From positions 1 to 64,000 of the forward strand of contig WQZB01000009.1 of assembly GCA_009780955.1 (NCBI GenBank): a stretch of 64,000 bases of DNA, read 5' to 3'. Made by a program: the position numbers and the translations under genes. Shown piece after piece: positions 51,574-59,883 of this stretch (the first letter of the stretch is position 1; each line of letters begins with the position of its first letter). Under the pieces are notes generated by a model. It worked only from the letters and a program-made list of their open reading frames with translations, was not told where the DNA came from and did not search any database. Origin of the DNA: Polyangiaceae bacterium. GTDB lineage: Bacteria > Myxococcota_A > Polyangia > Polyangiales > Polyangiaceae.

Positions 51574-53229
51574 ATGCGTCACTTCTTTTATGGGACTACT
51601 TTTTTCGTGTTGGCCGCTGCAGCATGCACCGGGGGCAATTCCGACTCACAAGTCGCCGATGATCAACAAAATAGCGGTTCTCCGTCACCTGGGACCACGA
51701 GTGGGGTCTCCGTCACCTTGGATGTGCCGGCACTTACCACGGTGGTTCAGGGCACGTCAGACAACAAGGTCGTTGTCAAGGTTCATCGAACCAATGGGTA
51801 CACGGGGCCTGTTTTCCTCCGCGTCACGGGCTTGCCCGAGGGTCTTCGTGCGGATCCCATCACGATTGCCGATTCCGCCGACCAAGGAGAGATAGCGATT
51901 GTCGCTGACATGCCCGCGCAGGGCAACGTGGATCCAACGCCAACGGTCGTTGCGAGCCGCGCCGACGGAGATGCACTGACAACCGAAGCGCCGCTACCGC
52001 TCTTCGTCCGCGGCAAACCGGGAACGCTTGATACCACGTTTGCAACCGATGGCCGGCTCATCAATCTGCTCGGAGGAACGCTGGCACCCATCAATGCCTT
52101 CGTGTCGGCGGACGATTCTATTTTGCTGCCCGGCACCTGCACCTCGGAGGCCAACGCAACCGCAGGAACATGCGTTGCACGGCTTACCCCCGATGGCGCG
52201 CTCGATCCATCGTATGGCAATAGCGGCATTGCCACGCTGGATGGCTTTTCGCCGACGGATGCGGTGCTCTTTTCGGACGGCAGCATTGTCGTAGGAGGCT
52301 CATTGAATGATACGGCTGCCTACGGCATCATTGACGAAAATGGCAAAAGCAGCACAATTACGTATTTCCCCGCCACGACAGCGCTTGGAACCACGGCTGG
52401 CAACGTGGTTCAAACGGCCCTTGCTCCGAACGACAGTGTTGTCATGCTTGTCCAAGTTACGGACAATAATGGCAATGCTGCGACAGGAATTGCGAAAGCC
52501 AATGCCAAAGGATTCGACCCAACGTTTGGCTCGAACGGCTTCGTGAATGGCAACCTTACGGGTATCTATTCGGATGTGACCAATGCCACTGTGTCTTTGT
52601 CAATGGGACCCCATGTTGCCGTGCGACCGAATGGTAAGATTGTTATCATGAGCGCTGGATTAACTGGAGTCGATGGAGGTACCCCCCCGTTGCATACTTA
52701 TGTCGGCTTTTTGCAACTCGAGAGCAACGGTACACATGACACGACCTTCGGAACAAATGGAACTGGGCAGACGGCGCTCGATGTGGGGGGGGATAAGCGT
52801 ACGATATTGCCAATGATACTTCCCGACGGCCGCATCCTATCAAAGATGGAAGCCATGGGCGACTGCTGGATCTCAGCCTTCAAAGCGGATGGAACGGATC
52901 TCGACAGCACGTTTGGTGACAGTGGCTCCTTGTCCGTGCCCGTGAACCCCTACGGGTGGGGATGCATTTCTTTGTCTGTTTCCGTCGACGATCAGAACCG
53001 TCTCCTCGCAACCAGTGTGAACCTCCCCTCGGTAGAGTCTGTTTGGCGCTATACGGACGAAGGTATACTGGATAATTCCTTTGGCGTGGACGGGCAGGCA
53101 ACAACTCCTTCTCTTGCGGGCGTGTCGTTTGGGTGGTCCTTTTCAGCGCGCGTGCAAAAGGACGGACGAATCGTTGTTCTTACCTGGACCGACCAGAACA
53201 TCTTGGTGGTCTCGCGCCTCTGGAACTAA
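51574..53229 (+). CDS. Delta-60 repeat lipoprotein 2
   Basis: The 551-residue lipoprotein has signal FFVLAAAACTGG and the same Ig-like N-terminal domain as its neighbour (VSVTLDVPALTTVVQGTSDNK). It then has a regular propeller with six or more delta-60 blades: LDTTFATDG, LDPSYGNSG, FDPTFGSNG, HDTTFGTNG, LDSTFGDSG, LDNSFGVDG. The ATG 51574 gives an intact lipobox; an in-frame earlier start would bury it. The last residues (ILVVSRLWN) parallel LVVASLWN of its paralogue, suggesting both propellers close in the same way. Confidence 0.85.
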   Translation: MRHFFYGTTFFVLAAAACTGGNSDSQVADDQQNSGSPSPGTTSGVSVTLDVPALTTVVQGTSDNKVVVKVHRTNGYTGPVFLRVTGLPEGLRADPITIADSADQGEIAIVADMPAQGNVDPTPTVVASRADGDALTTEAPLPLFVRGKPGTLDTTFATDGRLINLLGGTLAPINAFVSADDSILLPGTCTSEANATAGTCVARLTPDGALDPSYGNSGIATLDGFSPTDAVLFSDGSIVVGGSLNDTAAYGIIDENGKSSTITYFPATTALGTTAGNVVQTALAPNDSVVMLVQVTDNNGNAATGIAKANAKGFDPTFGSNGFVNGNLTGIYSDVTNATVSLSMGPHVAVRPNGKIVIMSAGLTGVDGGTPPLHTYVGFLQLESNGTHDTTFGTNGTGQTALDVGGDKRTILPMILPDGRILSKMEAMGDCWISAFKADGTDLDSTFGDSGSLSVPVNPYGWGCISLSVSVDDQNRLLATSVNLPSVESVWRYTDEGILDNSFGVDGQATTPSLAGVSFGWSFSARVQKDGRIVVLTWTDQNILVVSRLWN

Positions 53230-53240
53230 CTTACTATTTA

Positions 53241-54449
53241 CTACTGCCAGCCCGTGGCCGCTTGGACAACCGGCGCAAGTTCGCGGGCCATGCGCTGGTG
53301 CAATTGCGCGTTGCCATGGCCTTCGCACCCGGTCGTCTCTTCCGGGGTCGTCTCGGCAGGCAAAAAGAGCTGGATGCGCGTATCGCCACTTGCCTTTTGC
53401 TGATCCACGGCTGTGGATATGCCCAAAAGCGCGCTATCGCGAACAGGATTTGGCTCGCCGTCGTCCGGTCCTGGGCCCACGATGGAAATGAATTGCGCCG
53501 TTGGATAGTGAGCCCGCAGCATTTGGAGGAACGCCACGTACCCGGCAACGAAATCGGTTTGGGTGGCAGGGCCGTTGTCGACCGGTTGACCCTCGGCGAA
53601 GTCGAGCCCACCAATTCCAATGATGAGCACGTCGGGCGAATAGTCTTTGAAGTCGAAGATTGCGTCCTCATCGATTGGATTGCTGAGCGGATAAATGAGC
53701 GGCATCGTCCAAGGGTCTGGCCGCCAGATGTTCTGCGTGATTCCTTTGCCTGAATACCCCGTTCCATACACGTCGGCATTGAATGTGTCGCCGAGTAGCG
53801 CGCCGAAACTAATGTGAAAGTTTTCCCACGCTGCGGCTTGATTCGAGACGGGGCAATCGGGTCCAACTCCTTCGTCGCCGAAGCCGGTGAGCATGGAGTC
53901 GCCTATCATCTCGATGGCCCGCGTGCGTCGCGGCGGCGGCGACAAGAGCTTTCCATCGGCGCCGAAATCGAAGCCGCCAAACTGCGTGTAGCCTTCCTGA
54001 GCCTCTGTTCGCTTGTAAAGCTCGACGCTGTGCGGACCGTCGCCGAGATCTTTTGCGAGCGAGATCGTTTGCTGCCCAATACGCATCACGAGTTTCGGTT
54101 GCCACACGCCATCGATCGCGTAGTCCCACTCGCTTGGCGCGCCCACCATCCAGTCTTCCACCATTTCCGTGAGCGAGACCGAGACTTCGCTGCCTTCGAA
54201 GTTCGCGATGATTCGACAGCCTGGCCATCCGCAGATTGGCGCATCCGGCACGCGCGTGTCGAAACGACCAATGTACTGAATTGCGGGCGGCCCGGTATCT
54301 GGGTTTGCGGGCGTTGGATCGCTGCCGGAGTCAGGGGTTTGGCCCGAAATGGCGGTGGGAGAGTCGTCGCTCCCACTCGACCCACAGCTGCAGATTGCAA
54401 ACAATAGAGCGATGGCTAACGAAGCCTGACTAGTAGAGATTCGCTTCAC
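53241..54449 (-). CDS. SGNH-type carbohydrate esterase (CE2-like) lipoprotein
   Basis: The 402-residue lipoprotein (signal ending IALLFAICSC) has an N-terminal jelly-roll-like domain (YIGRFDTRVP, SLTEMVEDW) and a C-terminal SGNH hydrolase domain, the order found in CE2 acetyl-xylan or acetylmannan esterases. IEMIGDSMLTGFG holds the nucleophile Ser. The oxyanion block reads LIIGIGGLDFAEG, where a G-N-D or G-T-N-D is normal, so the Asn position is Leu. TGCEGHGNAQLHQRMA holds the catalytic His. Activity is plausible but the Asn loss may change it. The stop is 12 bp from the end of the convergent delta-60 gene. Confidence 0.78.
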   Translation of the reverse strand: MKRISTSQASLAIALLFAICSCGSSGSDDSPTAISGQTPDSGSDPTPANPDTGPPAIQYIGRFDTRVPDAPICGWPGCRIIANFEGSEVSVSLTEMVEDWMVGAPSEWDYAIDGVWQPKLVMRIGQQTISLAKDLGDGPHSVELYKRTEAQEGYTQFGGFDFGADGKLLSPPPRRTRAIEMIGDSMLTGFGDEGVGPDCPVSNQAAAWENFHISFGALLGDTFNADVYGTGYSGKGITQNIWRPDPWTMPLIYPLSNPIDEDAIFDFKDYSPDVLIIGIGGLDFAEGQPVDNGPATQTDFVAGYVAFLQMLRAHYPTAQFISIVGPGPDDGEPNPVRDSALLGISTAVDQQKASGDTRIQLFLPAETTPEETTGCEGHGNAQLHQRMARELAPVVQAATGWQ

Positions 54450-54485
54450 GTCTTTATCTCCTAAAAACTAGACCGCTTTCAATTA

Positions 54486-54608
54486 GACCGCTTTCAAGTT
54501 GACGCGAGATCGAGGCGGCGGCGAGGAGCGGACCGGAACAGCCTCTTCCGGCTTTGAGGACCGCACCGCAGCCGCCAACGAAGAGATCGCGGCAAATCGA
54601 AAGCGGTC
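54486..54608 (+). repeat. Family B element, complete copy 3, with an extra end fragment
   Basis: This complete copy starts gaccgctttcaagttgacgcg and ends with gcaaatcgaaagcggtc, preceded by TA. Fifteen bases upstream (54471-54485) there is a second copy of just the left end (gaccgctttcaatta), also preceded by TA, as if part of another copy had been lost. It lies between the SGNH-esterase gene and the stop of the PHB-depolymerase-like gene. The right boundary is placed to within one base. Confidence 0.85.
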
Positions 54609-54609
54609 T

Positions 54610-55590
54610 TCACTTCAGCGATTCGATCAACTCCCACGTTCCCTGATTCGAGCCATCCCAGAGCTGGTGCGGCCAGCCAGGAAGGTGGCACCAAATGACG
54701 GGCCGGTCGCAGCCCACGTACGAAACGCACGGGCTCGGGTCGAAGTCCGTCGTCTGCTGCGAACAGTGGTTGACCGTGGTCCAATGGTTGACCGCGTCGA
54801 CACCGGCCGAAAAATCGATCGTTTGGTCTGCATCGCCGTGGATGATCATCGCGGCCACAGGTTGCGTGGGGCACAAGAAGAACTGGTTGTCGTCGTAGTC
54901 GAGGGGATTCTGCGAGGAAGGACCGGCGCCCGAGTTTGCGATGATGCCGCGGAACGTGTTGCCGCGGTAGCAGCCAAGCATGTTCACGAACGAAGCGCCG
55001 CGGCTGATTCCCCACGCGAAGATACGGTTTTCGTCGATGCAGAGTTTGCTTTTCACATCCTCGAGAATGGCGTCAACCAAGGCATAATCCGGATTGACGC
55101 CATATGGCGTCGAACAATCCCATGTCTGCCACGGGCCATTCGGATACACGAAAATGCCGTTCCCTCCTGATTCGTATTCGAGCGAGACCCAGCTGCGGAT
55201 CTCGTCGCCCGTCATCCCATCGCCGTGAAACACGAACGTGAGTGGCAAGCGCGTGTGTCCGTCGTAGTTGTAGCCGACGTCGAGCACATAGCTGTACTGG
55301 CCGCCTGCGAACTCGAGCGTTTGATAAGCGTAACCTGTCTGGTATTGCAGGTTGCACGAAGCAGGAGTGTTGTTGCCCGAGCCGGCCGAGGTATCGGCAT
55401 TGGGTTGTAGCGGTTTGGACACCGTGGGGCCATCGTCCGGTGGAGTTGCGGGCGTGGGCTCAACAGATGAACCGGGTCCGGCGTCGGTCGGGTCTTCGGG
55501 CGCCACGATAGGCGATTGTGTCGACTGACTCTCGCAACTCGCGAAGGCGGCGAGCACGAAGCAAGAGGCCATAAGCGATCGGAAACGCAT
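54610..55590 (-). CDS. PHB-depolymerase/feruloyl-esterase-like alpha/beta hydrolase lipoprotein
   Basis: The 326-residue lipoprotein has signal MASCFVLAAFASC and a Pro/Thr-rich linker (EPTPATPPDDGPTV). The hydrolase domain of the LpqC/PHB-depolymerase group follows: LTFVFHGDGMTGDE (oxyanion), FAWGISRGASFVNML (GxSxG nucleophile), AAMIIHGDADQTIDF (Asp) and PGWPHQLW (His). The triad is complete, so it is probably active on polyester or feruloylated polysaccharide. The start is the ATG at 55590, at the signal sequence; the open frame extends far upstream without motif support. Confidence 0.85.
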   Translation of the reverse strand: MRFRSLMASCFVLAAFASCESQSTQSPIVAPEDPTDAGPGSSVEPTPATPPDDGPTVSKPLQPNADTSAGSGNNTPASCNLQYQTGYAYQTLEFAGGQYSYVLDVGYNYDGHTRLPLTFVFHGDGMTGDEIRSWVSLEYESGGNGIFVYPNGPWQTWDCSTPYGVNPDYALVDAILEDVKSKLCIDENRIFAWGISRGASFVNMLGCYRGNTFRGIIANSGAGPSSQNPLDYDDNQFFLCPTQPVAAMIIHGDADQTIDFSAGVDAVNHWTTVNHCSQQTTDFDPSPCVSYVGCDRPVIWCHLPGWPHQLWDGSNQGTWELIESLK

Positions 55591-55932
55591 GATGCAGGGC
55601 AATGTTCCGAATCGCGTGCCAATCGACGGCGTCGCACGCCGCGGCCGCGCGTCAAGAGATCGTGGTGAAGAAGCCGCGGGAGCGGCTTCGGGGGTCAGGG
55701 GGCGGAGTCCCCGGGAAAAGCGGCGGTTTGAGGCCTCGGCGATGAGGCAAATGTCGCCCCAAAGCGGCGGGGACTTTTTCATCGGGAAGAAATCCGCTAG
55801 GAAAGCCGTTCCCGCGGCGCCCGGTGCTCGGGCCCCGCACGCCAACGCAGGTTTCACCATGTTCTCGCGCTCGCAATCGGGCTTTCCAAACGGCAAAAAA
55901 CCAGGTTTTCGTAATGCTTTCTCGGAGGTCGG
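55591..55932. other. Intergenic region with divergent promoters
   Basis: This 342-bp gap separates the esterase gene from the ABC operon, which runs the other way. It holds GC-rich inverted repeats, among them aagccgc/gcggctt at 55671-55688 and gggg/cccc around 55715, with no U-tract. GGAGG at 55924-55928 precedes the ABC ATPase ATG closely. I see no gene. Confidence 0.5.
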
Positions 55933-57018
55933 ATGTCCACCGACGTGATGATTTACGCTAGCGGGCTGACCAAGCGATACGGCGCGTTCCGCGCGCTCGA
56001 CGACGTCAGCTTCGAGGTTCGCCGCGGCGAGATCGTCGGCTTCCTCGGTCCCAACGGGGCCGGAAAGTCGACGACCATGCGCATTCTCACCTGCTTCATT
56101 GCGCCCACGGCGGGGGTCGCGAAGGTTCGCGGCCACGACGTGTTCGATGACACGCTCGCCGTTCGCTCGAGCCTTGGTTATCTCCCGCAACGCGCGCCGC
56201 TATACATGGAGATGACCGTTTTCGAATACTTGCGCTTCGCCGCGCAAATGCGTAACCTGACAGGCGATTCTTTCAAGACGCGCGCGCGAAGCGTCGTTGA
56301 AATTTGCGGCCTCGCGCAGTCGCTCTCAAAAGAGATCCGGCAGCTTTCGCACGGCTACCGCCAGCGCGTTGGCCTTGCCCAAGCACTCATTCACGACCCG
56401 CCCATTCTCGTCCTCGACGAGCCCACGAGCGATCTCGATCCAAACGAGAAGGCCGAATTTCTCAACTACTTGAAGCAAATTGGTCGCGATCGCACGGTTT
56501 TGCTCTCGACCCACAACCTCAAAGAGGTCGAAACCGCTTGCGCGCGCGCCATCATTGTGTCACGCGGCCGCGTCGTTGCCGACGGTGCACTCGACGAAAT
56601 TCGCGCGAAAAGCGGTCGCGTTCGTTACGTTGCTGCCGTGCAAGAATCAGCGGGCGAAATGCCGTATCGCGGAAAGGGAGCCGCGCCGAAGGCAAGCGAA
56701 GTCGAGCAAGCCCTCGCAAGCTTGCGCGGAGCCAAAAAAGTCGTCGAGCTCCCAACCGACGAGAGCGCGCATGCCTTCAGCATCGCCGGTGAAGAAGGCA
56801 CAGATCTGCGCCCCGAGATTTTCCGGCTCGCTGCAGACAAGGGCTGGATATTGCTCGAGCTGCATCGCGACACGCAAACGCTCGAAGACGTATTCCGCCA
56901 ACTGACCATCGGCGACGAGCGACGCAACCGCCAAATTGGACCTGCCTCCGCGCAAGGCGAAGAAGAAGACGACGACGAGGACGAAGAGTCCGACGACGAG
57001 CAAGAGGACGAGCGATGA
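55933..57018 (+). CDS. GldA-like ABC transporter ATPase
   Basis: The 361-residue protein has Walker A GPNGAGKST (39-47), signature LSHGYRQRVGLAQAL (~138-152), and Walker B VLDEPTSDLDP (~160-170), followed by TVLLSTHNLKEVE. The first three genes of this unit match the GldA-GldF-GldG arrangement known from Flavobacterium gliding motility and from many other bacteria as a DUF-type export system. The C-terminus ends in a run of acidic residues (EEEDDDEDEESDDEQEDE), and the next gene begins with another acidic block. It overlaps the permease gene by four bases. Confidence 0.88.
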   Translation: MSTDVMIYASGLTKRYGAFRALDDVSFEVRRGEIVGFLGPNGAGKSTTMRILTCFIAPTAGVAKVRGHDVFDDTLAVRSSLGYLPQRAPLYMEMTVFEYLRFAAQMRNLTGDSFKTRARSVVEICGLAQSLSKEIRQLSHGYRQRVGLAQALIHDPPILVLDEPTSDLDPNEKAEFLNYLKQIGRDRTVLLSTHNLKEVETACARAIIVSRGRVVADGALDEIRAKSGRVRYVAAVQESAGEMPYRGKGAAPKASEVEQALASLRGAKKVVELPTDESAHAFSIAGEEGTDLRPEIFRLAADKGWILLELHRDTQTLEDVFRQLTIGDERRNRQIGPASAQGEEEDDDEDEESDDEQEDER

Positions 57019-57935
57019 GCAGCGAGACCACTCTCGAAAAAGGCGAAGAGAACAAACCGCTCGAGGACGACAGCGACGAGTCGGACAACGAGCAAGACGA
57101 GCAAGAGGACGCGCCAAGCGAGCGGCATAGCACGCGTCGCGATGTCGACGCCGATCCAACCGAAAAGGCAATTCTCGATCGACCATCGCCTTCGCGAATG
57201 ATCTGGACGGTGGCAAGGCGCGAGATGGCCTCGTACCTTCAATCACCCATCACGTACATTGTGATCTCGGTCAGCCTCGTCGTGCTTGGCCTCTGGTTTT
57301 TCCTCTACAAAGGTGGGTTTTGGCAAATCGACCGCGCAAGCACGACGCGCCTGGTAGAAAGCGTGCCTTATGGACTCATGTTCTTGATTCCGCTTTTTAC
57401 GATGCGTGCTCTTTCCGACGAAAAGCGCGTTGGAACCATTGAGCTTCTGATCACCATGCCCGTCAAAGACAGCGAAATCATCCTTGGCAAGTACTTGGGC
57501 TCGCTCGCGATGATCGTCATCGGGCTCTTGCTCGTTGCCACATACCCAATCGTCATGTTCACCCGCGCGCCGTTTTGGCACCTTGGCGAACTCGATTGGA
57601 GCCCGTTTTGGGTTGGCATGCTCGGCCTCGTTTTCTTTTCAGCAGCGGGCACCGCGGTTGGCCTGATGTGGTCAAGCTTCACCGAGAGCCAAATTCTGTC
57701 GTTCTTCGCAACTCTCATTACGCTCGCCGTTCTGTACTTCATTGGTCAGGTGAGCGTTGTCGAACTGTTGCAAGGTTGGCCTGGCGACGCCGTCGCCTTC
57801 CTCAGCATGCAAACGAGGTTCGAGCCGTTCGCGCGCGGCATCCTCGACACGCGCGCCATCATTTATTTTCTCTCTCTCACCGTGCTCTGTCTCATGGTTG
57901 CATTCCGTGCTCTCGAAAGCCGGAAGTGGACCTGA
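57015..57935 (+). CDS. GldF-like ABC-2 type permease
   Basis: The 306-residue protein has an acidic N-terminal tail of ~50 residues (LEDDSDESDNEQDEQED). An ABC-2 permease with about six membrane helices follows (ITYIVISVSLVVLGLWFFLY, YGLMFLIPLFTMRALSDEKR, MIVIGLLLVATYPIVMF, FWVGMLGLVFFSAAGTAVGL, ILSFFATLITLAVLYF, IYFLSLTVLCLMVAFRAL). The TMRALSDEKRVGTIELLITMP segment is the classic permease loop of this family. It is coupled to the ATPase by a 4-bp overlap. Confidence 0.88.
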   Translation: MSSETTLEKGEENKPLEDDSDESDNEQDEQEDAPSERHSTRRDVDADPTEKAILDRPSPSRMIWTVARREMASYLQSPITYIVISVSLVVLGLWFFLYKGGFWQIDRASTTRLVESVPYGLMFLIPLFTMRALSDEKRVGTIELLITMPVKDSEIILGKYLGSLAMIVIGLLLVATYPIVMFTRAPFWHLGELDWSPFWVGMLGLVFFSAAGTAVGLMWSSFTESQILSFFATLITLAVLYFIGQVSVVELLQGWPGDAVAFLSMQTRFEPFARGILDTRAIIYFLSLTVLCLMVAFRALESRKWT

Positions 57936-57992
57936 GGCTTTTTCGACGAATTCAATTGTCTGTCATTCGACACTCGCAGAGGCAAGCAAGCC

Positions 57993-59834
57993 ATGGCGAT
58001 GGAACGTAAAAAAAAGGCTTCGGCGGAGAGCAGCATGCTTCTCCTCGTGGTTGCCGCAATCCTCATTGCGGTCAATGCACTCAGCTACTTCATGTACTAC
58101 CGCAAAGACACGACCAAGGCCGAGCGCTACACCCTCTCCGAGGGCAGCGCACGGCTGCTTCGCAGCATGAAGGGCAACATGAAGGTCGACGCCTACGTCA
58201 CCAAAGGCCTTCCAAAGCTCGACGCGTTCGTGCGCGACTTGCGCGACCTGCTCCAGCAGTACAAAGACGCAAGCAAGGGCAAGTTCGACTACACCATCAT
58301 CGAAGCCAAAGACGAAGAGCAAAAAAAGAAGGCGAAGGAAGCAGGGCTGCAAGAAGTCCAATTTGGCGAAGGCTCCGACACGGAAGACAAGGCCGAATTC
58401 GCGAAAGGCTACATGGGCCTTGTTTTGAATTACGGCGCGGAGCGCGAAACCATTCCCGTGCTTTCGCCCGACAACAACGTTGGCCTCGAATTTTGGATAA
58501 CCAACAAAATTCGCGAGGTTCGCGACAAGGGCGACGGCATCAAGCATAAAATTGGGCTTCTTACAGGCAACGACGAAATCAAACTCTCGGCGCCTGATTT
58601 GCTACCAGCCAACACAGGCCAGAAGCCAACGCTTCAAGGCCTTATCACGCGGTATTGGCCATTCTATCAGATCGTCGACGTTGACTTGAAAAATGGCGAA
58701 GCCGACGTCGACGAATCGCTCGACGGAATCATCATTACCCAACCTGGCAAAGACATCTCCGAAAAAGAGCTTCGCCGCATCGACGCCTTCGTCATGAAAG
58801 GCAAAAGCCTCGCGGTCGTTGCCAGCGCCGTGAATGTGAAGCCAAGCGACGCGAGCATGACGGGCACGCTTTCCACCCGCGGCCTTGAAAAGCTTCTCGA
58901 AGGCTACGGCATTGAAATGCGCAAAGATGCGCTGCTCGAATTCGGTCGCCCGTTCCGTGTGCCTATGCAAAGTTATGGCGGTCTGCAGATCATGCGTTTT
59001 CCGCCCGTGCTCGACGTGCACGACGATTTCCGCTTCACCGGCGACGAGCAGCTTCTCGACACAAGCTTCGCCCCGTTTTTCCGCGTCCCGCAGATTGGCT
59101 TTCCGTTCGCCTCGTCGCTCGTTTTGCACCGCGAAAAGCAGCCCGACGTTGCGCCCGACAAATTCAAAGTCGTTGCACGCACGACACCAAAAACAATGCA
59201 AGAAACCGGCGATACCGTCGACCTCAGACCGCTGCGCCAGTGGCGTCCGAAAGGCGCATTCAACCAGTTTCCGATCGCGGTTTCGATCGAAGGAAAGTTG
59301 AAAAGCGCGTTTGCCGGCAGCGACAAAATGGGTGTCGAGGCACCGACCGAGTCGACCAACACCGCGCGCGTTCTGGTGATCTCCTCGTCGCAGTTTTTCG
59401 CCAACCCGTTTGCTCGCGCTGGCAATGGCCCAGAAATGGGAGGTCAAATGGGCATGATGATGCAGGGCATGGGCGGCGACGAAACACTCCAGGCCATTGC
59501 CGGCTCCTACGCGCAGCAGATCGTCACCAACGTTATCCTTGTCACGAAGAACACACTCGACTGGGTTACCGGCGATGTCGATCTGCTTGCGGCCTCGGCG
59601 AAAATCCTCCAAGAGCCGAGCCTCGCCTACGGCGATGTGTCGAAGCCCAACTTCGATGACATGACCGAAGAGCAGCTCAAAAGAGCTGACGACACCATGA
59701 AGAAAGAGCGCAAAAAGACCCAATATTGGGTCGAAAGCACGCTCATCGTCGGTTTGCCGGTACTTTTCGGATTGCTTGGTGTGGTCTTGTGGCGGCGCCG
59801 CATTTCGGCGCGCGAGAACTACCAGCTTGCGTAA
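57993..59834 (+). CDS. GldG-like periplasmic-domain subunit
   Basis: The 613-residue protein has an N-terminal helix (SMLLLVVAAILIAVNALSYF) and a C-terminal helix (TLIVGLPVLFGLLGVVLW). Between them lies a large periplasmic domain (TLSEGSARLLRSM, MKVDAYVTKGLPKLDAFVRDL, GKSLAVVASAVNV), with a Met/Gly-rich loop before the last helix (MGGQMGMMMQGMGGDE). This is the GldG/uncharacterised ABC periplasmic protein layout. It follows the permease gene by 57 bp. The system probably exports or reorganises an envelope component; its substrate is not known in this group. Confidence 0.82.
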   Translation: MAMERKKKASAESSMLLLVVAAILIAVNALSYFMYYRKDTTKAERYTLSEGSARLLRSMKGNMKVDAYVTKGLPKLDAFVRDLRDLLQQYKDASKGKFDYTIIEAKDEEQKKKAKEAGLQEVQFGEGSDTEDKAEFAKGYMGLVLNYGAERETIPVLSPDNNVGLEFWITNKIREVRDKGDGIKHKIGLLTGNDEIKLSAPDLLPANTGQKPTLQGLITRYWPFYQIVDVDLKNGEADVDESLDGIIITQPGKDISEKELRRIDAFVMKGKSLAVVASAVNVKPSDASMTGTLSTRGLEKLLEGYGIEMRKDALLEFGRPFRVPMQSYGGLQIMRFPPVLDVHDDFRFTGDEQLLDTSFAPFFRVPQIGFPFASSLVLHREKQPDVAPDKFKVVARTTPKTMQETGDTVDLRPLRQWRPKGAFNQFPIAVSIEGKLKSAFAGSDKMGVEAPTESTNTARVLVISSSQFFANPFARAGNGPEMGGQMGMMMQGMGGDETLQAIAGSYAQQIVTNVILVTKNTLDWVTGDVDLLAASAKILQEPSLAYGDVSKPNFDDMTEEQLKRADDTMKKERKKTQYWVESTLIVGLPVLFGLLGVVLWRRRISARENYQLA

Positions 59835-59883
59835 ACCCGATTAAACCTTTCCCCTCATTGTTTGCCATCGTTTGAAACGGATC

